From an uncultured Sphingobacteriaceae bacterium (GTDB lineage: Bacteria; Bacteroidota; Bacteroidia; Sphingobacteriales; Sphingobacteriaceae): 64,000 nucleotides of DNA. The stretch is from positions 4,420-68,419 of the forward strand of contig CAMPKC010000021.1 of NCBI GenBank assembly GCA_946887045.1. The letters are read 5' to 3'. Numbering within the stretch: the stretch's first letter is position 1; every line of letters starts with the position of its first letter. A program made the position numbers and the translations under genes. Below, piece by piece: positions 17,334-26,905 of the stretch. A model generated the notes under the pieces. It was not told the origin of the DNA and made no database searches. It saw nothing but the letters and a program-made list of their open reading frames with translations.

Positions 17334-20105
17334 TTACTCCATGAAACTTCCGTCTCCCCTACGCATCATCTCCCTCCCTCCTCTGTTTGGAGTTCCGGTC
17401 CATTTTTGAAGCCTTACTGTAAGATTCAGCATAAAATATCTGCTTAGAGCATTACTCTTGGTATCAGTATATCCATTATCACCTAAAGTTCTTACAATGA
17501 AGTTATTCTGATTCAAAAGATCGAAAGCTTGTAGTTGCAGGGTTCCTTTCTTTTTAAACACATCTTTTGAAAGAGAGGTATTTATAATAAAAGGATTATT
17601 GGTAACATTGGCACTTATACCGCTGACGTAATTTTTACTTAAATTATATGCCATAAAAAATCCGTCGACAAAATCCACTCTTCCTTCTGTACTAAAAGCC
17701 CAAGTTGTGGTTTCGTTATTATTTCTAGGATTTAAACTATAATCAGACTTCAGATAACTGTAGCGCACGTTCGGAGTCAATTCGAACCAGCTTGTCGGAT
17801 ATAATTGTATACCTAAACGCTGATTAAAATTCCATGATTCGGCAACGTTTGTATTCCCGTTAAGCATAGATATTGAGTTTGCGAATGTAATTGTACCATT
17901 TAAACCAACCCGATATTTACGGTTAGCAAACTGCTTAGAGATATTGTAATTTGTATTCAAGGAATAATCGCCATCTGCGTTCATAAAATAGGTTTCCCGC
18001 GAATTCCGCGTAGGATCTATCTCGACCGTGTTGCGCACCACTTTATTATCCGTTTTCGTAGCCTGCAGATTTAGTGAGAGATTCAGCTTTGAATTGGTAA
18101 TATAGTTATTAAAACCACCACTGATTGAATGTCTGAATTGGGCTTTCAGATTGGGATTACCATACACCACATTAAGAGGATTGGTAACATCAGGCACATC
18201 CTGAATCTGGTCAAAAGATGGCTCCTGAGCGTTGCCTGAATAATTAACAAAAAGTCTCTTTTGGCGGCTCCACCTATATTCAGCTCGCGCAATCGGAATA
18301 ATATTAAGGCTTGTTCGATGTGTTGACGTTTTAAGGCTTTCAGAATATCCGGATAATAATGCAGGGACCGCCGTTACGCCTAATGACGCGTTATATCTTC
18401 CTTTTAAATATCTGTAGTTTAAGGCGTATCGCTGTTCGGTAAATGAGTAATTATATATCCTGCTTAAGGATGGAACCCTTACAACCACGCCATTAGTAAC
18501 ACTATCCGTTAGTTGATTATTATCATAATCTCTTTTGTTAATCTGACCATTAAACTCAATACGCGAGGTTAAGGTTATTGGTTCCGAAAAGGTCACACTG
18601 GCTCTTAAATTCCTACTATCGTTTCCATTATTTATTAAAAGATTCACTGTCGAATCGGGTAAAAACTCCCCTTTTGTCACATCATAGAATTGGTACGTAT
18701 TATCCGTTATTCTATCCTGATCACTGGAGTTTGAGTTGAACGTAATTTGTGTAGAGAAAATCCGTCCTTTCTTATCGAAATTATGACTATACAGAGCTGT
18801 CAGACCATAATTGGGAGCTTTACTTTCAGCTCCTGTTGCATTTATGCGATTTTGTATTGTCTTGCCAGTTTGACTTATAAAAGAAGAGTTTGAATTTCCA
18901 GAAGATGAGAATCCAAGTGACGGAGTAATTTGGAAATAATTGGCGCTGTCAATGTCGTATTTCATTTGAAATTCGACATTATGCGAATTGTTATTACGCT
19001 TAGTTGTTCCATCTGTTTGAATGGATAGATCGCCGAACCGTTGAGTAGACTGCTGAGTTAAACTGCTGATTATCGAATTTGCATTGCTTCCCCTAAAGGA
19101 ATAATTGCCGCTTACTTCGAGCTTCTTATTAAGTTTATCAGAATAGCTGACCGTTGTTCCTCCCGACGTACTTAAACCGCCACTTCCTGTGGCTCCGCCA
19201 CCTGCCTGACCGCCTCCGCCACCGCGAACGCCTCCGCCACCTGACGGGCTGCTGCCGCTGTTGGCAACTCCGGTAACCGTGTTATTGAAATTTCCCCGGG
19301 CAAAAACCTGTTGATTACCATTGAACCTTGTTAAATTCAATCGGGTATTGTACCGGTCGTTATTACCCACTCCGCCATCTGCCTGTAAACGATTTCCAAC
19401 AGATCTGTCTGCTCTGGTAACAATATTCAGTACTCGCTCCGGATCACCATCTTTAATACCAGTTCGGGCTGCCTGATCACCATAATCATCCACCATTTGA
19501 ATTTTTTCTACGATATCAGCCGGTAGATTTTGAATCGTACTGGCAATGTCTGCACCTCCCAAAGGCTTACCATTCAGTTTGGCCCGGGTCACTGCGATTC
19601 CCTGATGGGTAACAGTACCGTCGTTGGCCACCTCTACGCCTTCCATTTTCTTTATAAGATCTTCCACAGAGGCATTTGCCTTCATTACATAATCACTTGC
19701 CCGGTATTCAACGGTATCCTCCTTATAAACTATCGACGGAGTTCCATTGATGGTTACCGTATTGAGCATATTAGATGTCTCCTTTAAAACGATTGGATCT
19801 AAAACCAGTCGGGAGGTTCCGTCATTATATAAAAAGCGCTTGTTGAACGTGCGATATCCGATGCTTCGGACGGTAATCGTAAACTGCCCTGTTTTAATAT
19901 CTTTAAAAACGAAAACACCCGAATTACTGGTTATTCTCTTTACAGAATCGGTTCCGGTACTTAATACCACTACGGCACCAATAACCCCATTATCTGTGCT
20001 ATCTTTAACAATACCACTTACTTCACGTCCCTGAACGGCGGGTGTTTGAGCGTATATCTTAGCGGCTACAAAAAGAGCGGTAAGAAGTATAGATATCTTT
20101 TTCAT
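17334..20105 (-). CDS. Outer-membrane beta-barrel protein with carboxypeptidase-regulatory-like N-domain (TonB-receptor-like)
   Basis: The protein has 923 residues: signal peptide ending IYAQ, a carboxypeptidase-regulatory-like/CarboxypepD_reg domain (about 28-115), a plug-like domain (about 120-250; NLPADIVEKIQMVDDYGDQAARTG), and a long barrel rich in Tyr/Asn strands. This matches the outer-membrane beta-barrel family PF14905. A Gly/Ser-rich insert (about residues 285-320) sits at the first barrel loops and is unusual. The next gene upstream encodes an exported protein with a Gly-rich tail, 19 bp away, so they are probably co-transcribed and may act together. The substrate is unknown. Confidence 0.85.
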   Translation of the reverse strand: MKKISILLTALFVAAKIYAQTPAVQGREVSGIVKDSTDNGVIGAVVVLSTGTDSVKRITSNSGVFVFKDIKTGQFTITVRSIGYRTFNKRFLYNDGTSRLVLDPIVLKETSNMLNTVTINGTPSIVYKEDTVEYRASDYVMKANASVEDLIKKMEGVEVANDGTVTHQGIAVTRAKLNGKPLGGADIASTIQNLPADIVEKIQMVDDYGDQAARTGIKDGDPERVLNIVTRADRSVGNRLQADGGVGNNDRYNTRLNLTRFNGNQQVFARGNFNNTVTGVANSGSSPSGGGGVRGGGGGQAGGGATGSGGLSTSGGTTVSYSDKLNKKLEVSGNYSFRGSNANSIISSLTQQSTQRFGDLSIQTDGTTKRNNNSHNVEFQMKYDIDSANYFQITPSLGFSSSGNSNSSFISQTGKTIQNRINATGAESKAPNYGLTALYSHNFDKKGRIFSTQITFNSNSSDQDRITDNTYQFYDVTKGEFLPDSTVNLLINNGNDSRNLRASVTFSEPITLTSRIEFNGQINKRDYDNNQLTDSVTNGVVVRVPSLSRIYNYSFTEQRYALNYRYLKGRYNASLGVTAVPALLSGYSESLKTSTHRTSLNIIPIARAEYRWSRQKRLFVNYSGNAQEPSFDQIQDVPDVTNPLNVVYGNPNLKAQFRHSISGGFNNYITNSKLNLSLNLQATKTDNKVVRNTVEIDPTRNSRETYFMNADGDYSLNTNYNISKQFANRKYRVGLNGTITFANSISMLNGNTNVAESWNFNQRLGIQLYPTSWFELTPNVRYSYLKSDYSLNPRNNNETTTWAFSTEGRVDFVDGFFMAYNLSKNYVSGISANVTNNPFIINTSLSKDVFKKKGTLQLQAFDLLNQNNFIVRTLGDNGYTDTKSNALSRYFMLNLTVRLQKWTGTPNRGGREMMRRGDGSFME

Positions 20106-20124
20106 TATGATCGGTTGATGTATG

Positions 20125-20967
20125 TTATTTCTTAGCTAATGTATATTTACCCCAGAAGTCGGTTGGAAGAAAGGCCGAAGGATCAAACCCACCGCGTCCT
20201 CCGCCACCACCACCACCAAAGCCTCCGCCCTGGCCTCCTCCGCCAAAACCGCCACCACCCTGGCCACCTTGTCCTCCGTCTCCCTGCATCCGAATTCCGC
20301 CTCCGCCAAACTGCAGCCCGTTTACCTTAATATTGTAAGCAAATTCCTTACTATCTAAAGTCAATCCCAACAATTTTAACGGAATAGCCAGTTCGTAAAT
20401 AAAGGATCCTTTCTCATCGAAATTTGCTGCGACATTAACATCATATTCATTGTAGATTGAAATCAGACTGTCCTGGATATCCTTAAAACCGAACACTTTA
20501 ATCTCTTTAGCTGCAGCCAGTTGTTGTTTGCGCATAGCCAACATAGCAGAATCAGCTGATCCACCCGCAGTTCTTTGTCCAAAACCTCCCTGCCCCCTCT
20601 GCCTTTGCGCCCTTACAATTACCGGATAGGTTAACAAGAAACCATCCTTCTCCTTTTTTTTTCCGTCGGTATTGATAGCAAGCGTTATGCCTCCCATCAT
20701 TATTTTATTATTGTTTGTATTGTCGGCAGATTTTATAGTCAGATACAGGCTTTTATCATCATTAGACATGGTGTAAGAAAGTAAAGTACTTTTATTACTT
20801 GCCTGAAAAACATCCTCTGTGATTTTACCATCTACTTTAATAGGTGAGGAGGCCCAAACAGATTTATCCTGTACATTCTCAGTTTTCTGTGCAAAAGCTA
20901 ACATATTGATACCTGCCAGAAACAGGGTACTTACAAATATTTTCGGCAAAAAGTGTATCCGATTCAT
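20125..20967 (-). CDS. Exported protein with Gly-rich C-terminal region
   Basis: 280 residues with a signal peptide (cleavage around AFAQ). The body has VWASSPIKVDGKITEDVF near the N-terminus, which resembles the start of family 9 carbohydrate-binding-like domains; I regard this as suggestive only. Residues about 225-262 are almost pure Gly with Gln, Phe and Arg, before a short end FLPTDFWGKYTLAKK. The gene directly precedes the outer-membrane barrel gene, which also has a Gly-rich insert. Possible roles are a surface or periplasmic partner of the barrel. Confidence 0.75.
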   Translation of the reverse strand: MNRIHFLPKIFVSTLFLAGINMLAFAQKTENVQDKSVWASSPIKVDGKITEDVFQASNKSTLLSYTMSNDDKSLYLTIKSADNTNNNKIMMGGITLAINTDGKKKEKDGFLLTYPVIVRAQRQRGQGGFGQRTAGGSADSAMLAMRKQQLAAAKEIKVFGFKDIQDSLISIYNEYDVNVAANFDEKGSFIYELAIPLKLLGLTLDSKEFAYNIKVNGLQFGGGGIRMQGDGGQGGQGGGGFGGGGQGGGFGGGGGGGRGGFDPSAFLPTDFWGKYTLAKK

Positions 20968-21146
20968 GGGTGGTATTTCTTTTTAGATAAACAATGATAA
21001 GAATCTGAAAAGCGAAAAAAGTTTAAATGATACCTGTAAAGGAAGAAACGATACCAAAGGCTATTTTTCAGCGATTTTATTTTTCACTGAACGAAAAAGC
21101 ATCTCTTTCAAGATGCTCTTACGTATTTAAACCCGTCTTTTACAAG

Positions 21147-22145
21147 CTATTTTCCAAATTTCAATTTGAGCTGTTCGAGCATATCGATGGTTACAGGAAC
21201 AGCTTTTTCTTCCTTTTTAGGTTGTTGAGGATACTGTTTCTTAGGATAAGATGGTCTCTGCTGAGAGTGCTGATCTTGCTTCTTGTCCTGCACTTCAACC
21301 GTAATAGTCTTTTCTGTATGCTCTTTGATAATTATCTTTTTGTTGTTGTTCCACCTCACCCAAATCTTTTCAAGACAACGTTTGGTATATAATGGAAAAT
21401 CGCCCTGTTGCATCCATGCATAATAACTCGGTTCGGCGGTAAAAACCTCTTCGACACATTTGCCTTTATGTTTTCCGAAATTAAATACTTCGATTCCATC
21501 TTCGTTGAAAACCAGTCTTCCGGCAAAATCTACCGGACGACTTAGATTAGTGAACGAATGCAGGGCATCAACGTCATTTTGTACGGGTATAGATTTATTC
21601 CCTTTTTTATCCTCCCACTCGGTGTCTTTGTATTTATCCAGCTGCGCCAGAAGAACTTCGTACGTTGCACGAATATCGGCTTCTGCGGAATGTGCGTTTT
21701 CGATATCCTTTCCGCAATAAAATTTATAAGCAGCTTTTAAAGTGCGCTGCTCCATTTGATGGAAAATATTCTGAACATCAATAAACCGCCTGGTCTCTAA
21801 ATCAAAATTGATTTTTGCGCGAAGAAACTCCTCCATTAGCAAAGGGATATCAAACTTATTGGAATTATATCCCGCTAAATCTGCATCACCTAAGAAATCC
21901 GCAAGTTCCTGTGCAACTTCACTAAACTTCGGAGCATCCTGTATATCCTTATCGAAAATATTATGAATAATCGATGTTTCGTACGGAATCGGCATTTCTG
22001 GGTTAATGCGCATACATTTAATTTCCTGCGAACCATCAGGGAACACTTTTAAAATTGCAATTTCAACTATTCTATCAGTGCCAAGATTTAAACCTGTTGC
22101 TTCGAGATCAAAAAATGCAAGCGGACGTGTGAGATTTAATTTCAT
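21147..22145 (-). CDS. DEDDh 3'-5' exonuclease (DnaQ-like) with ExoX-like C-terminal domain
   Basis: 332 residues. The N-terminal exonuclease fold shows the acidic motifs: FFDLEATGLN (Asp, Glu), YNSNKFDIPLL (Asp) and HSAEADIRATYEVL (His, Asp), so it is a DEDDh enzyme. Around residues 218-265 the segment FGKHKGKCVEEV...YYAWMQQGDFPLYTK resembles the ExoX-type C-terminal domain. A basic, Gln/Lys-rich linker follows, then a short helix. It may be a proofreading or repair exonuclease; no polymerase gene is near. Confidence 0.88.
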   Translation of the reverse strand: MKLNLTRPLAFFDLEATGLNLGTDRIVEIAILKVFPDGSQEIKCMRINPEMPIPYETSIIHNIFDKDIQDAPKFSEVAQELADFLGDADLAGYNSNKFDIPLLMEEFLRAKINFDLETRRFIDVQNIFHQMEQRTLKAAYKFYCGKDIENAHSAEADIRATYEVLLAQLDKYKDTEWEDKKGNKSIPVQNDVDALHSFTNLSRPVDFAGRLVFNEDGIEVFNFGKHKGKCVEEVFTAEPSYYAWMQQGDFPLYTKRCLEKIWVRWNNNKKIIIKEHTEKTITVEVQDKKQDQHSQQRPSYPKKQYPQQPKKEEKAVPVTIDMLEQLKLKFGK

Positions 22146-22207
22146 AATTTAAGTGAAACAAAGGTGGTAAAAAGCTTTGAAATACAGATGATAATAATCT
22201 AAGTGTT

Positions 22208-22237
22208 TTGATTCTTTTACACTTCTAAGTATCTTAC
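22208..22237 (+). promoter_or_regulatory. Bacteroidota-type promoter for the DUF3857 pair
   Basis: TTG at 22208-22210, exactly 19 bases, then TATCTTAC at 22230-22237. The ATG follows at 22256. This is the ordinary promoter form against which the operator-driven promoters of this window can be compared. Confidence 0.6.
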
Positions 22238-22255
22238 GCAACCTAAAATTATCAC

Positions 22256-24217
22256 ATGAAAAATTTACTTATCGTAATTGCATTTTCATTGCAATATTTC
22301 CAAATTTCTGCCCAGGATTTTCCCTTCGGTAAACCGAGTTCAAAAGAATTCGAATTAAAAAAATACGACAAAGATACCAGTGCAAACGCGGTCGTATTAA
22401 AAGAGTTTGGCACAGCCTACATAAACAACAATGATGGAGAACTGATTTTAGAATATCATGTCAGGATTAAGATTTTTAACAGCAAGGGATTTAAGCACGG
22501 CAATATCGAGATTGCAACCCGAAAGCAGGACTCTGATACATATGAAAAATTAACAGAGATAAAAGCCATAACATTTTATCGCGATGAAGATAATCTGATA
22601 CGAACAAGTGAGCTTGATCCGAAGCAGATTTTTAGAGAATCAAAAGCCGACAAATATCACGACCTTACAAAGTTTGCAATGCCAAACCTTCGGGATAACT
22701 GCATTATTGAGTACAGTTATACTTTTCAAACGCCCTTTTTAAGAAACTTCAGAAATTGGGAATTTCAATCAGATATACCCAAAATTTACAGTGAGTATTG
22801 CGCAAAAATACCGGGTGTATACAATTACAATATAATCTTAAGAGGACCATATAAATTAAGTAAGAACGATGGAGTGATAGCTAAAGAGTGTTTTAACCGT
22901 GGCGGAGGGTATAAAGCCGACTGTTCGCAGATGACTTATGCAATGGCCGATATACCTGCCTTTATAGAAGAAGACTACATGACGGCGCCCAGTAACTTCA
23001 AATCAGCCATGTATTTTGAGTTGTCTGATTATACCGACTACCGAGGAATAAAACACAAGTTGTCTAAAGAATGGAAAGATGTAGATCTCGACTTAAAGAA
23101 AGAAGGATATTTTGGCTCACAGTTAAAAAAGAAAGACTTTTTTGAAGATAAAATCACGCCGGTTATTGCCGGAAAAACATCAGAACTTGAAAAAGCAAAA
23201 GCGATTTTTAGTTTTATGCAAAATTGGTATAAATGGAACAGAAGCTACGGCAAATATAGCGATGGCGTAAAAAAAGCATTTGAAAACCGGTCTGGCAGTT
23301 CCGCTGATATTAACCTTGCTCTGGTTACTGCAATAAATTCAGCAGGATTAAACGCCGAACCGGTTATCCTTTCCACCAGATCCAACGGACTGCTTAATAA
23401 TCTGTTCCCTAGTTTAACCGATTTTGACTATGTAATTTGTAAGGTAACTATCGCAGAAAAGGATTACCTGCTTGACGCGACCGACCCGATGCTGCCGTTT
23501 GGACTGCTTCCTTTAAGGTGCATAAACGATAAAGGAAGGGTTATGAGCTTTGATAAACCATCTTCATGGATAGACCTCACGGCATCACAAAAAGAGGTCC
23601 AAAGCATTAACCTTAACCTTGAAGTTGATGAAACCGGAAAAATAAAAGGTCAAATGCAAGTTCTCTCCTCCGGTTATGAAGCTTATAACAAACGATACGC
23701 GATAAAAAAGTTTAATTCAATTGATGAATATGTGGAGAATCTGGACGAACGCTATCCCAGAATAAAGTTTAACAAGTCGGAAATCCGAAACATTGACAGT
23801 CTGGAAAAACCGTTGACCGAATCATTTGATATTGAAATAAAAACACAAGAAAATGGCCAGGTGAATGTCAATCCATATTTTTTGAATAGAACTACCAAAA
23901 ATCCGTTTAAACTACCAGAAAGAACTTATCCGGTAGATTTGGGTGCTGTATCCGAATCAAGACTGGTAATGAACCTGAAGTTTCCACAAAATTATCAGGT
24001 AGTAAACCAGCCTCAGCCAATCGCCCTTTCATTACCAAACAACGGGGGTAAATTTGTAACACAAACAGTTATAGAAGGCAATTCACTCATCCTTTCATGC
24101 TTAATACAACATACCAAATCAGTCTACTCACCTGAGGAATATTTTTATTTGAAGGAATTGTATAATAAGATAATTCAGGCTCAACAGTCAGACATTATTC
24201 TAAAAAAGAAACTATGA
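22256..24217 (+). CDS. DUF3857 protein with degenerate transglutaminase-like domain
   Basis: 653 residues with a signal peptide ending ISAQ. The DUF3857 beta domain spans about residues 50-220, then a transglutaminase-like core, then a C-terminal DUF3858-like beta region. In the core the catalytic Cys is replaced: SGSSADINLAL stands where the next gene has YGDCKGLVNY. The His position reads DFDYVIC, so His is missing too. It is therefore probably a non-catalytic binding protein. It overlaps the next gene by 4 bp (ATGA), implying coupled translation. Confidence 0.8.
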   Translation: MKNLLIVIAFSLQYFQISAQDFPFGKPSSKEFELKKYDKDTSANAVVLKEFGTAYINNNDGELILEYHVRIKIFNSKGFKHGNIEIATRKQDSDTYEKLTEIKAITFYRDEDNLIRTSELDPKQIFRESKADKYHDLTKFAMPNLRDNCIIEYSYTFQTPFLRNFRNWEFQSDIPKIYSEYCAKIPGVYNYNIILRGPYKLSKNDGVIAKECFNRGGGYKADCSQMTYAMADIPAFIEEDYMTAPSNFKSAMYFELSDYTDYRGIKHKLSKEWKDVDLDLKKEGYFGSQLKKKDFFEDKITPVIAGKTSELEKAKAIFSFMQNWYKWNRSYGKYSDGVKKAFENRSGSSADINLALVTAINSAGLNAEPVILSTRSNGLLNNLFPSLTDFDYVICKVTIAEKDYLLDATDPMLPFGLLPLRCINDKGRVMSFDKPSSWIDLTASQKEVQSINLNLEVDETGKIKGQMQVLSSGYEAYNKRYAIKKFNSIDEYVENLDERYPRIKFNKSEIRNIDSLEKPLTESFDIEIKTQENGQVNVNPYFLNRTTKNPFKLPERTYPVDLGAVSESRLVMNLKFPQNYQVVNQPQPIALSLPNNGGKFVTQTVIEGNSLILSCLIQHTKSVYSPEEYFYLKELYNKIIQAQQSDIILKKKL

Positions 24218-26115
24218 GAGCATTATTAGTCATCAGTTCTCTTTTTTGGGGATTATATGTAAGCGCGCAAAGCAATTATGCAATTTCTTCCATCCCCAAA
24301 AACCTGTTATCGAGGGCCGGAGCAATAATCAGAAATTCCGAAACGGCAATTGAAGTAAAAGACTTAAATGAAGTTTACTACCATCAAAAGTACGCTGTTA
24401 CCATTTTAAATTCTTCGGCATTGGACGAAGCTAATCTTTGGTTGTATTATGATAAAAACAATTCGATAAAATCCGTAAAAGGGACTATTTATAATGAGTT
24501 TGGAATGCCAACAATTAAAATACCTGAGAAAAGTTTTCAGGATAGAAGTGCTGTGTCTGATAACACATTATACCAGGACGATCGGGTGAAATATTTTATC
24601 CCTTCAAAAATAACTTACCCCTTTACTATTGAATACGAGTATGAAATAAAAAGGCGGCAAAGTCTTTATTTTCCAACCTGGATCCCCGGCGGATCGGAGG
24701 AGGGAGTAGCAATTGAAAGCAGCTCTTTAAGCTTTATATGTCCTGAAAGTTTCAACCTACGTCATAAAGAGCTTAATTATAATGGAAAAGTTGAAGAAGC
24801 GACTATTGACGGCAAAAAAAGTTTCAAATGGCAGGTAAGCAATATACCTGCGATGCGGGATGAACCTTACAGTCCGAATTACGAAGAATACCTTGTAGCC
24901 GTTAAACTCGCGCCCGAGAAATTTGCCTTTAGAAGTATGGAAGGCAGCTTTACAAACTGGAAGGAATACGGACATTGGACAAATGAAAATTTATTGAAGG
25001 GGCGGGATGAGCTTTCGCAAGCAACAAGAGATTACATATTGAACTTAGTAAAAGATATTCCTGATCCTAAAGAACAGGCTAAGAAAATCTACGACTTTAT
25101 GCAGAATAAAGTCCGTTATATAAGTGTACAGATTGGAATAGGAGGCTATCAGCCCTACCCTGCTGCTGATGTTGACCGCTTAAGTTATGGTGACTGTAAA
25201 GGACTGGTAAATTACATGCGTGCTCTTTTAAAAGTTGCGCAAATAGAATCGTATTATACAGTTGTGTATGCGGGAAGCTTTAAACGAGACATTTCGCCTG
25301 ACTTTACGAGCATGAATGATGGCAATCATATTATTTTATGCCTGCCTTTTAAAAACGACACCACCTGGCTTGAATGCACCAGCAAGGACGCTCCTTTCGG
25401 ATTCCTTGGTGATTTTACTGATGACCGTTATGTACTTGCCTGCACGCCGGAAGGCGGCAAGATTATGCGTACACCTAAGTACACGGCCCTCGAAAGTAAA
25501 CAGCTCAGAACTGCCAATTTCGAAATTGCAGAGAATGGCTCTATCACAGGAAAGATGACCACCTTGTTTAGTGGTGTACAGTACGACAATCACCATAGCT
25601 TACTCAATGAGCCGCTATCGGAACAAAAGAAAAAGCTTCCTGAAATCTACCCGCTCCCGAATCTTGAAATACAATCTTTTCAGTTTACACAAACCAAAGG
25701 ATCGAAACCCGAGACCCGGGAAATTATTGATTTAAGCTCATTTAATTATTGCAGAATGGAGAACGATAAGCTGCATATCCGATTAAACAGCATCAATAAA
25801 ATGCGTAACCTGAAAGAAGTACGTAACAGAACAAATCCGGTGAATATTGTAAGAGGGTATTATGATGAGGATATTATAACTTATCAAGTCCCTAAAAACT
25901 TCCACTTGAATGCTTCTCCTCACTCAAAAACAATTGAAAAAGTATTTGGGAAATATTCTGTGGATGTAAAAATAAACGGCAACAAGATAATTTATAAAAG
26001 GACGATGCTATTGAACGAGGGAAAATACAAAGCAGAACAATACCAGGAACTGGTAGATTTTTTCCAGAATATAGCAGATGCCGACAACCTGGAACTGGTA
26101 TTGAACAAAATATAA
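24214..26115 (+). CDS. DUF3857/transglutaminase-like exported protein
   Basis: 633 residues with a signal peptide ending VSAQ. DUF3857 occupies about 50-215 and a transglutaminase-like fold about 280-400. The catalytic Cys is residue 328 (SYGDCKGL), the His residue 372 (NDGNHIIL), with an Asp in the following TSKDAPFG segment. The C-terminus is the usual beta-rich extension. It forms a translationally coupled pair with the preceding paralogue, which lacks the catalytic residues. The reaction is unknown; fold relatives include proteases and cross-linking enzymes. Confidence 0.83.
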   Translation: MRALLVISSLFWGLYVSAQSNYAISSIPKNLLSRAGAIIRNSETAIEVKDLNEVYYHQKYAVTILNSSALDEANLWLYYDKNNSIKSVKGTIYNEFGMPTIKIPEKSFQDRSAVSDNTLYQDDRVKYFIPSKITYPFTIEYEYEIKRRQSLYFPTWIPGGSEEGVAIESSSLSFICPESFNLRHKELNYNGKVEEATIDGKKSFKWQVSNIPAMRDEPYSPNYEEYLVAVKLAPEKFAFRSMEGSFTNWKEYGHWTNENLLKGRDELSQATRDYILNLVKDIPDPKEQAKKIYDFMQNKVRYISVQIGIGGYQPYPAADVDRLSYGDCKGLVNYMRALLKVAQIESYYTVVYAGSFKRDISPDFTSMNDGNHIILCLPFKNDTTWLECTSKDAPFGFLGDFTDDRYVLACTPEGGKIMRTPKYTALESKQLRTANFEIAENGSITGKMTTLFSGVQYDNHHSLLNEPLSEQKKKLPEIYPLPNLEIQSFQFTQTKGSKPETREIIDLSSFNYCRMENDKLHIRLNSINKMRNLKEVRNRTNPVNIVRGYYDEDIITYQVPKNFHLNASPHSKTIEKVFGKYSVDVKINGNKIIYKRTMLLNEGKYKAEQYQELVDFFQNIADADNLELVLNKI

Positions 26116-26238
26116 TCAGGAAAATATCAGTATGCCGAGCAGTATTCCTATAATCATTATAAGATAAAGCAATATCTCTGTTGTTGCAAACCGCTTATAT
26201 TTCGTCCAGAAAGAATAATCTGATTTTTGTTTACGCAT
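26116..26238 (-). CDS. Possible 40-residue single-helix membrane protein
   Basis: An ATG at 26238 opens a 40-codon frame with a basic N-terminus (MRKQKSDYSFWTKYKRF) and one hydrophobic helix (about residues 22-39) before a TGA at 26118-26116. It lies tail to tail with the 24214 gene, which ends at 26115. The ATG follows directly on the T-run of the terminator at 26239-26265, and I see no ribosome site. It might be read from readthrough or not at all. The positive-inside single-helix pattern is the main support. Confidence 0.35.
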   Translation of the reverse strand: MRKQKSDYSFWTKYKRFATTEILLYLIMIIGILLGILIFS

Positions 26239-26265
26239 AAAAAAAGCCGGAAAAGTTCCGGCTTT
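26239..26265 (-). terminator. Strong terminator after the thioredoxin-fold operon
   Basis: The stem AAAGCCGGAA/TTCCGGCTTT (26243-26252, 26256-26265) has a 3-base loop. Reading leftward it is followed by a run of seven T. It can also stop rightward transcripts from the DUF3857 pair. Confidence 0.8.
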
Positions 26266-26287
26266 CAAATTTATCAATAATCAGCTA

Positions 26288-26899
26288 TCAGGCTCCATCT
26301 TTTTTCCATTTTATGGTACAACCGATAGCTTTAGTAGAGGTTATTTCCGGTTTGTTTCCGGCTGCAATTGCTTCAATGGCTTTCTCCACATATTTTACCT
26401 TATCAGGATTATTGCCTTCAGTATCGCTATCAATTGCACCAATGTATTGTACAACGTTCCCGTTTCCGGTTTTTTCAAGTAAAAAAACATGAGGAGTGCG
26501 ACTGGCACCAAACTTTTTTGTGATCACATGATTCGGGTCCATCAGATACGGAAAATCAAAGCCCTTCTCCTTTGCCCGTTGTTGCATCTTCTCGTACGAA
26601 TCTCCCGGCTGAGTACCCGGATCATTGGGGTTGATAGCAATAACCGGATACCCCTGTGCAGCATACTTTTTGTTCAATGCGTTAATCCGGTCTTCGTAAG
26701 CAACCGCATACGGGCACGTATTACAGGTAAAAATAACAATATAACCTTTGGCCGATTTCATATCCGCCAGGGCTACGTTTTTTCCGTTAATATTCTTTAA
26801 GTTGAAATCCGCAGCTACATCACCGATTTGATAGCCGGTTGTTTGCGCCTTTGCCAGCAAACCGATGCTAAGCAAACATAAAACAAGTAGTCTTTTCAT
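26288..26899 (-). CDS. Exported thioredoxin-fold (peroxiredoxin/redoxin-like) protein
   Basis: 203 residues with a signal peptide ending LAKAQ. The redoxin core has FTCNTCPYAVAYEDRI, with a Cys-Asn-Thr-Cys pair in place of the usual Trp-Cys-x-x-Cys, then PVIAINPNDP and the cis-Pro region ASRTPHVFLLE. Proteins of this kind in Bacteroidota are annotated thioredoxin family or AhpC/TSA. It probably acts on disulfides or peroxides in the periplasm. The second thioredoxin gene lies 6 bp upstream, forming a two-gene operon closed by a strong terminator. Confidence 0.85.
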   Translation of the reverse strand: MKRLLVLCLLSIGLLAKAQTTGYQIGDVAADFNLKNINGKNVALADMKSAKGYIVIFTCNTCPYAVAYEDRINALNKKYAAQGYPVIAINPNDPGTQPGDSYEKMQQRAKEKGFDFPYLMDPNHVITKKFGASRTPHVFLLEKTGNGNVVQYIGAIDSDTEGNNPDKVKYVEKAIEAIAAGNKPEITSTKAIGCTIKWKKDGA

Positions 26900-26905
26900 A
26901 ATTTA

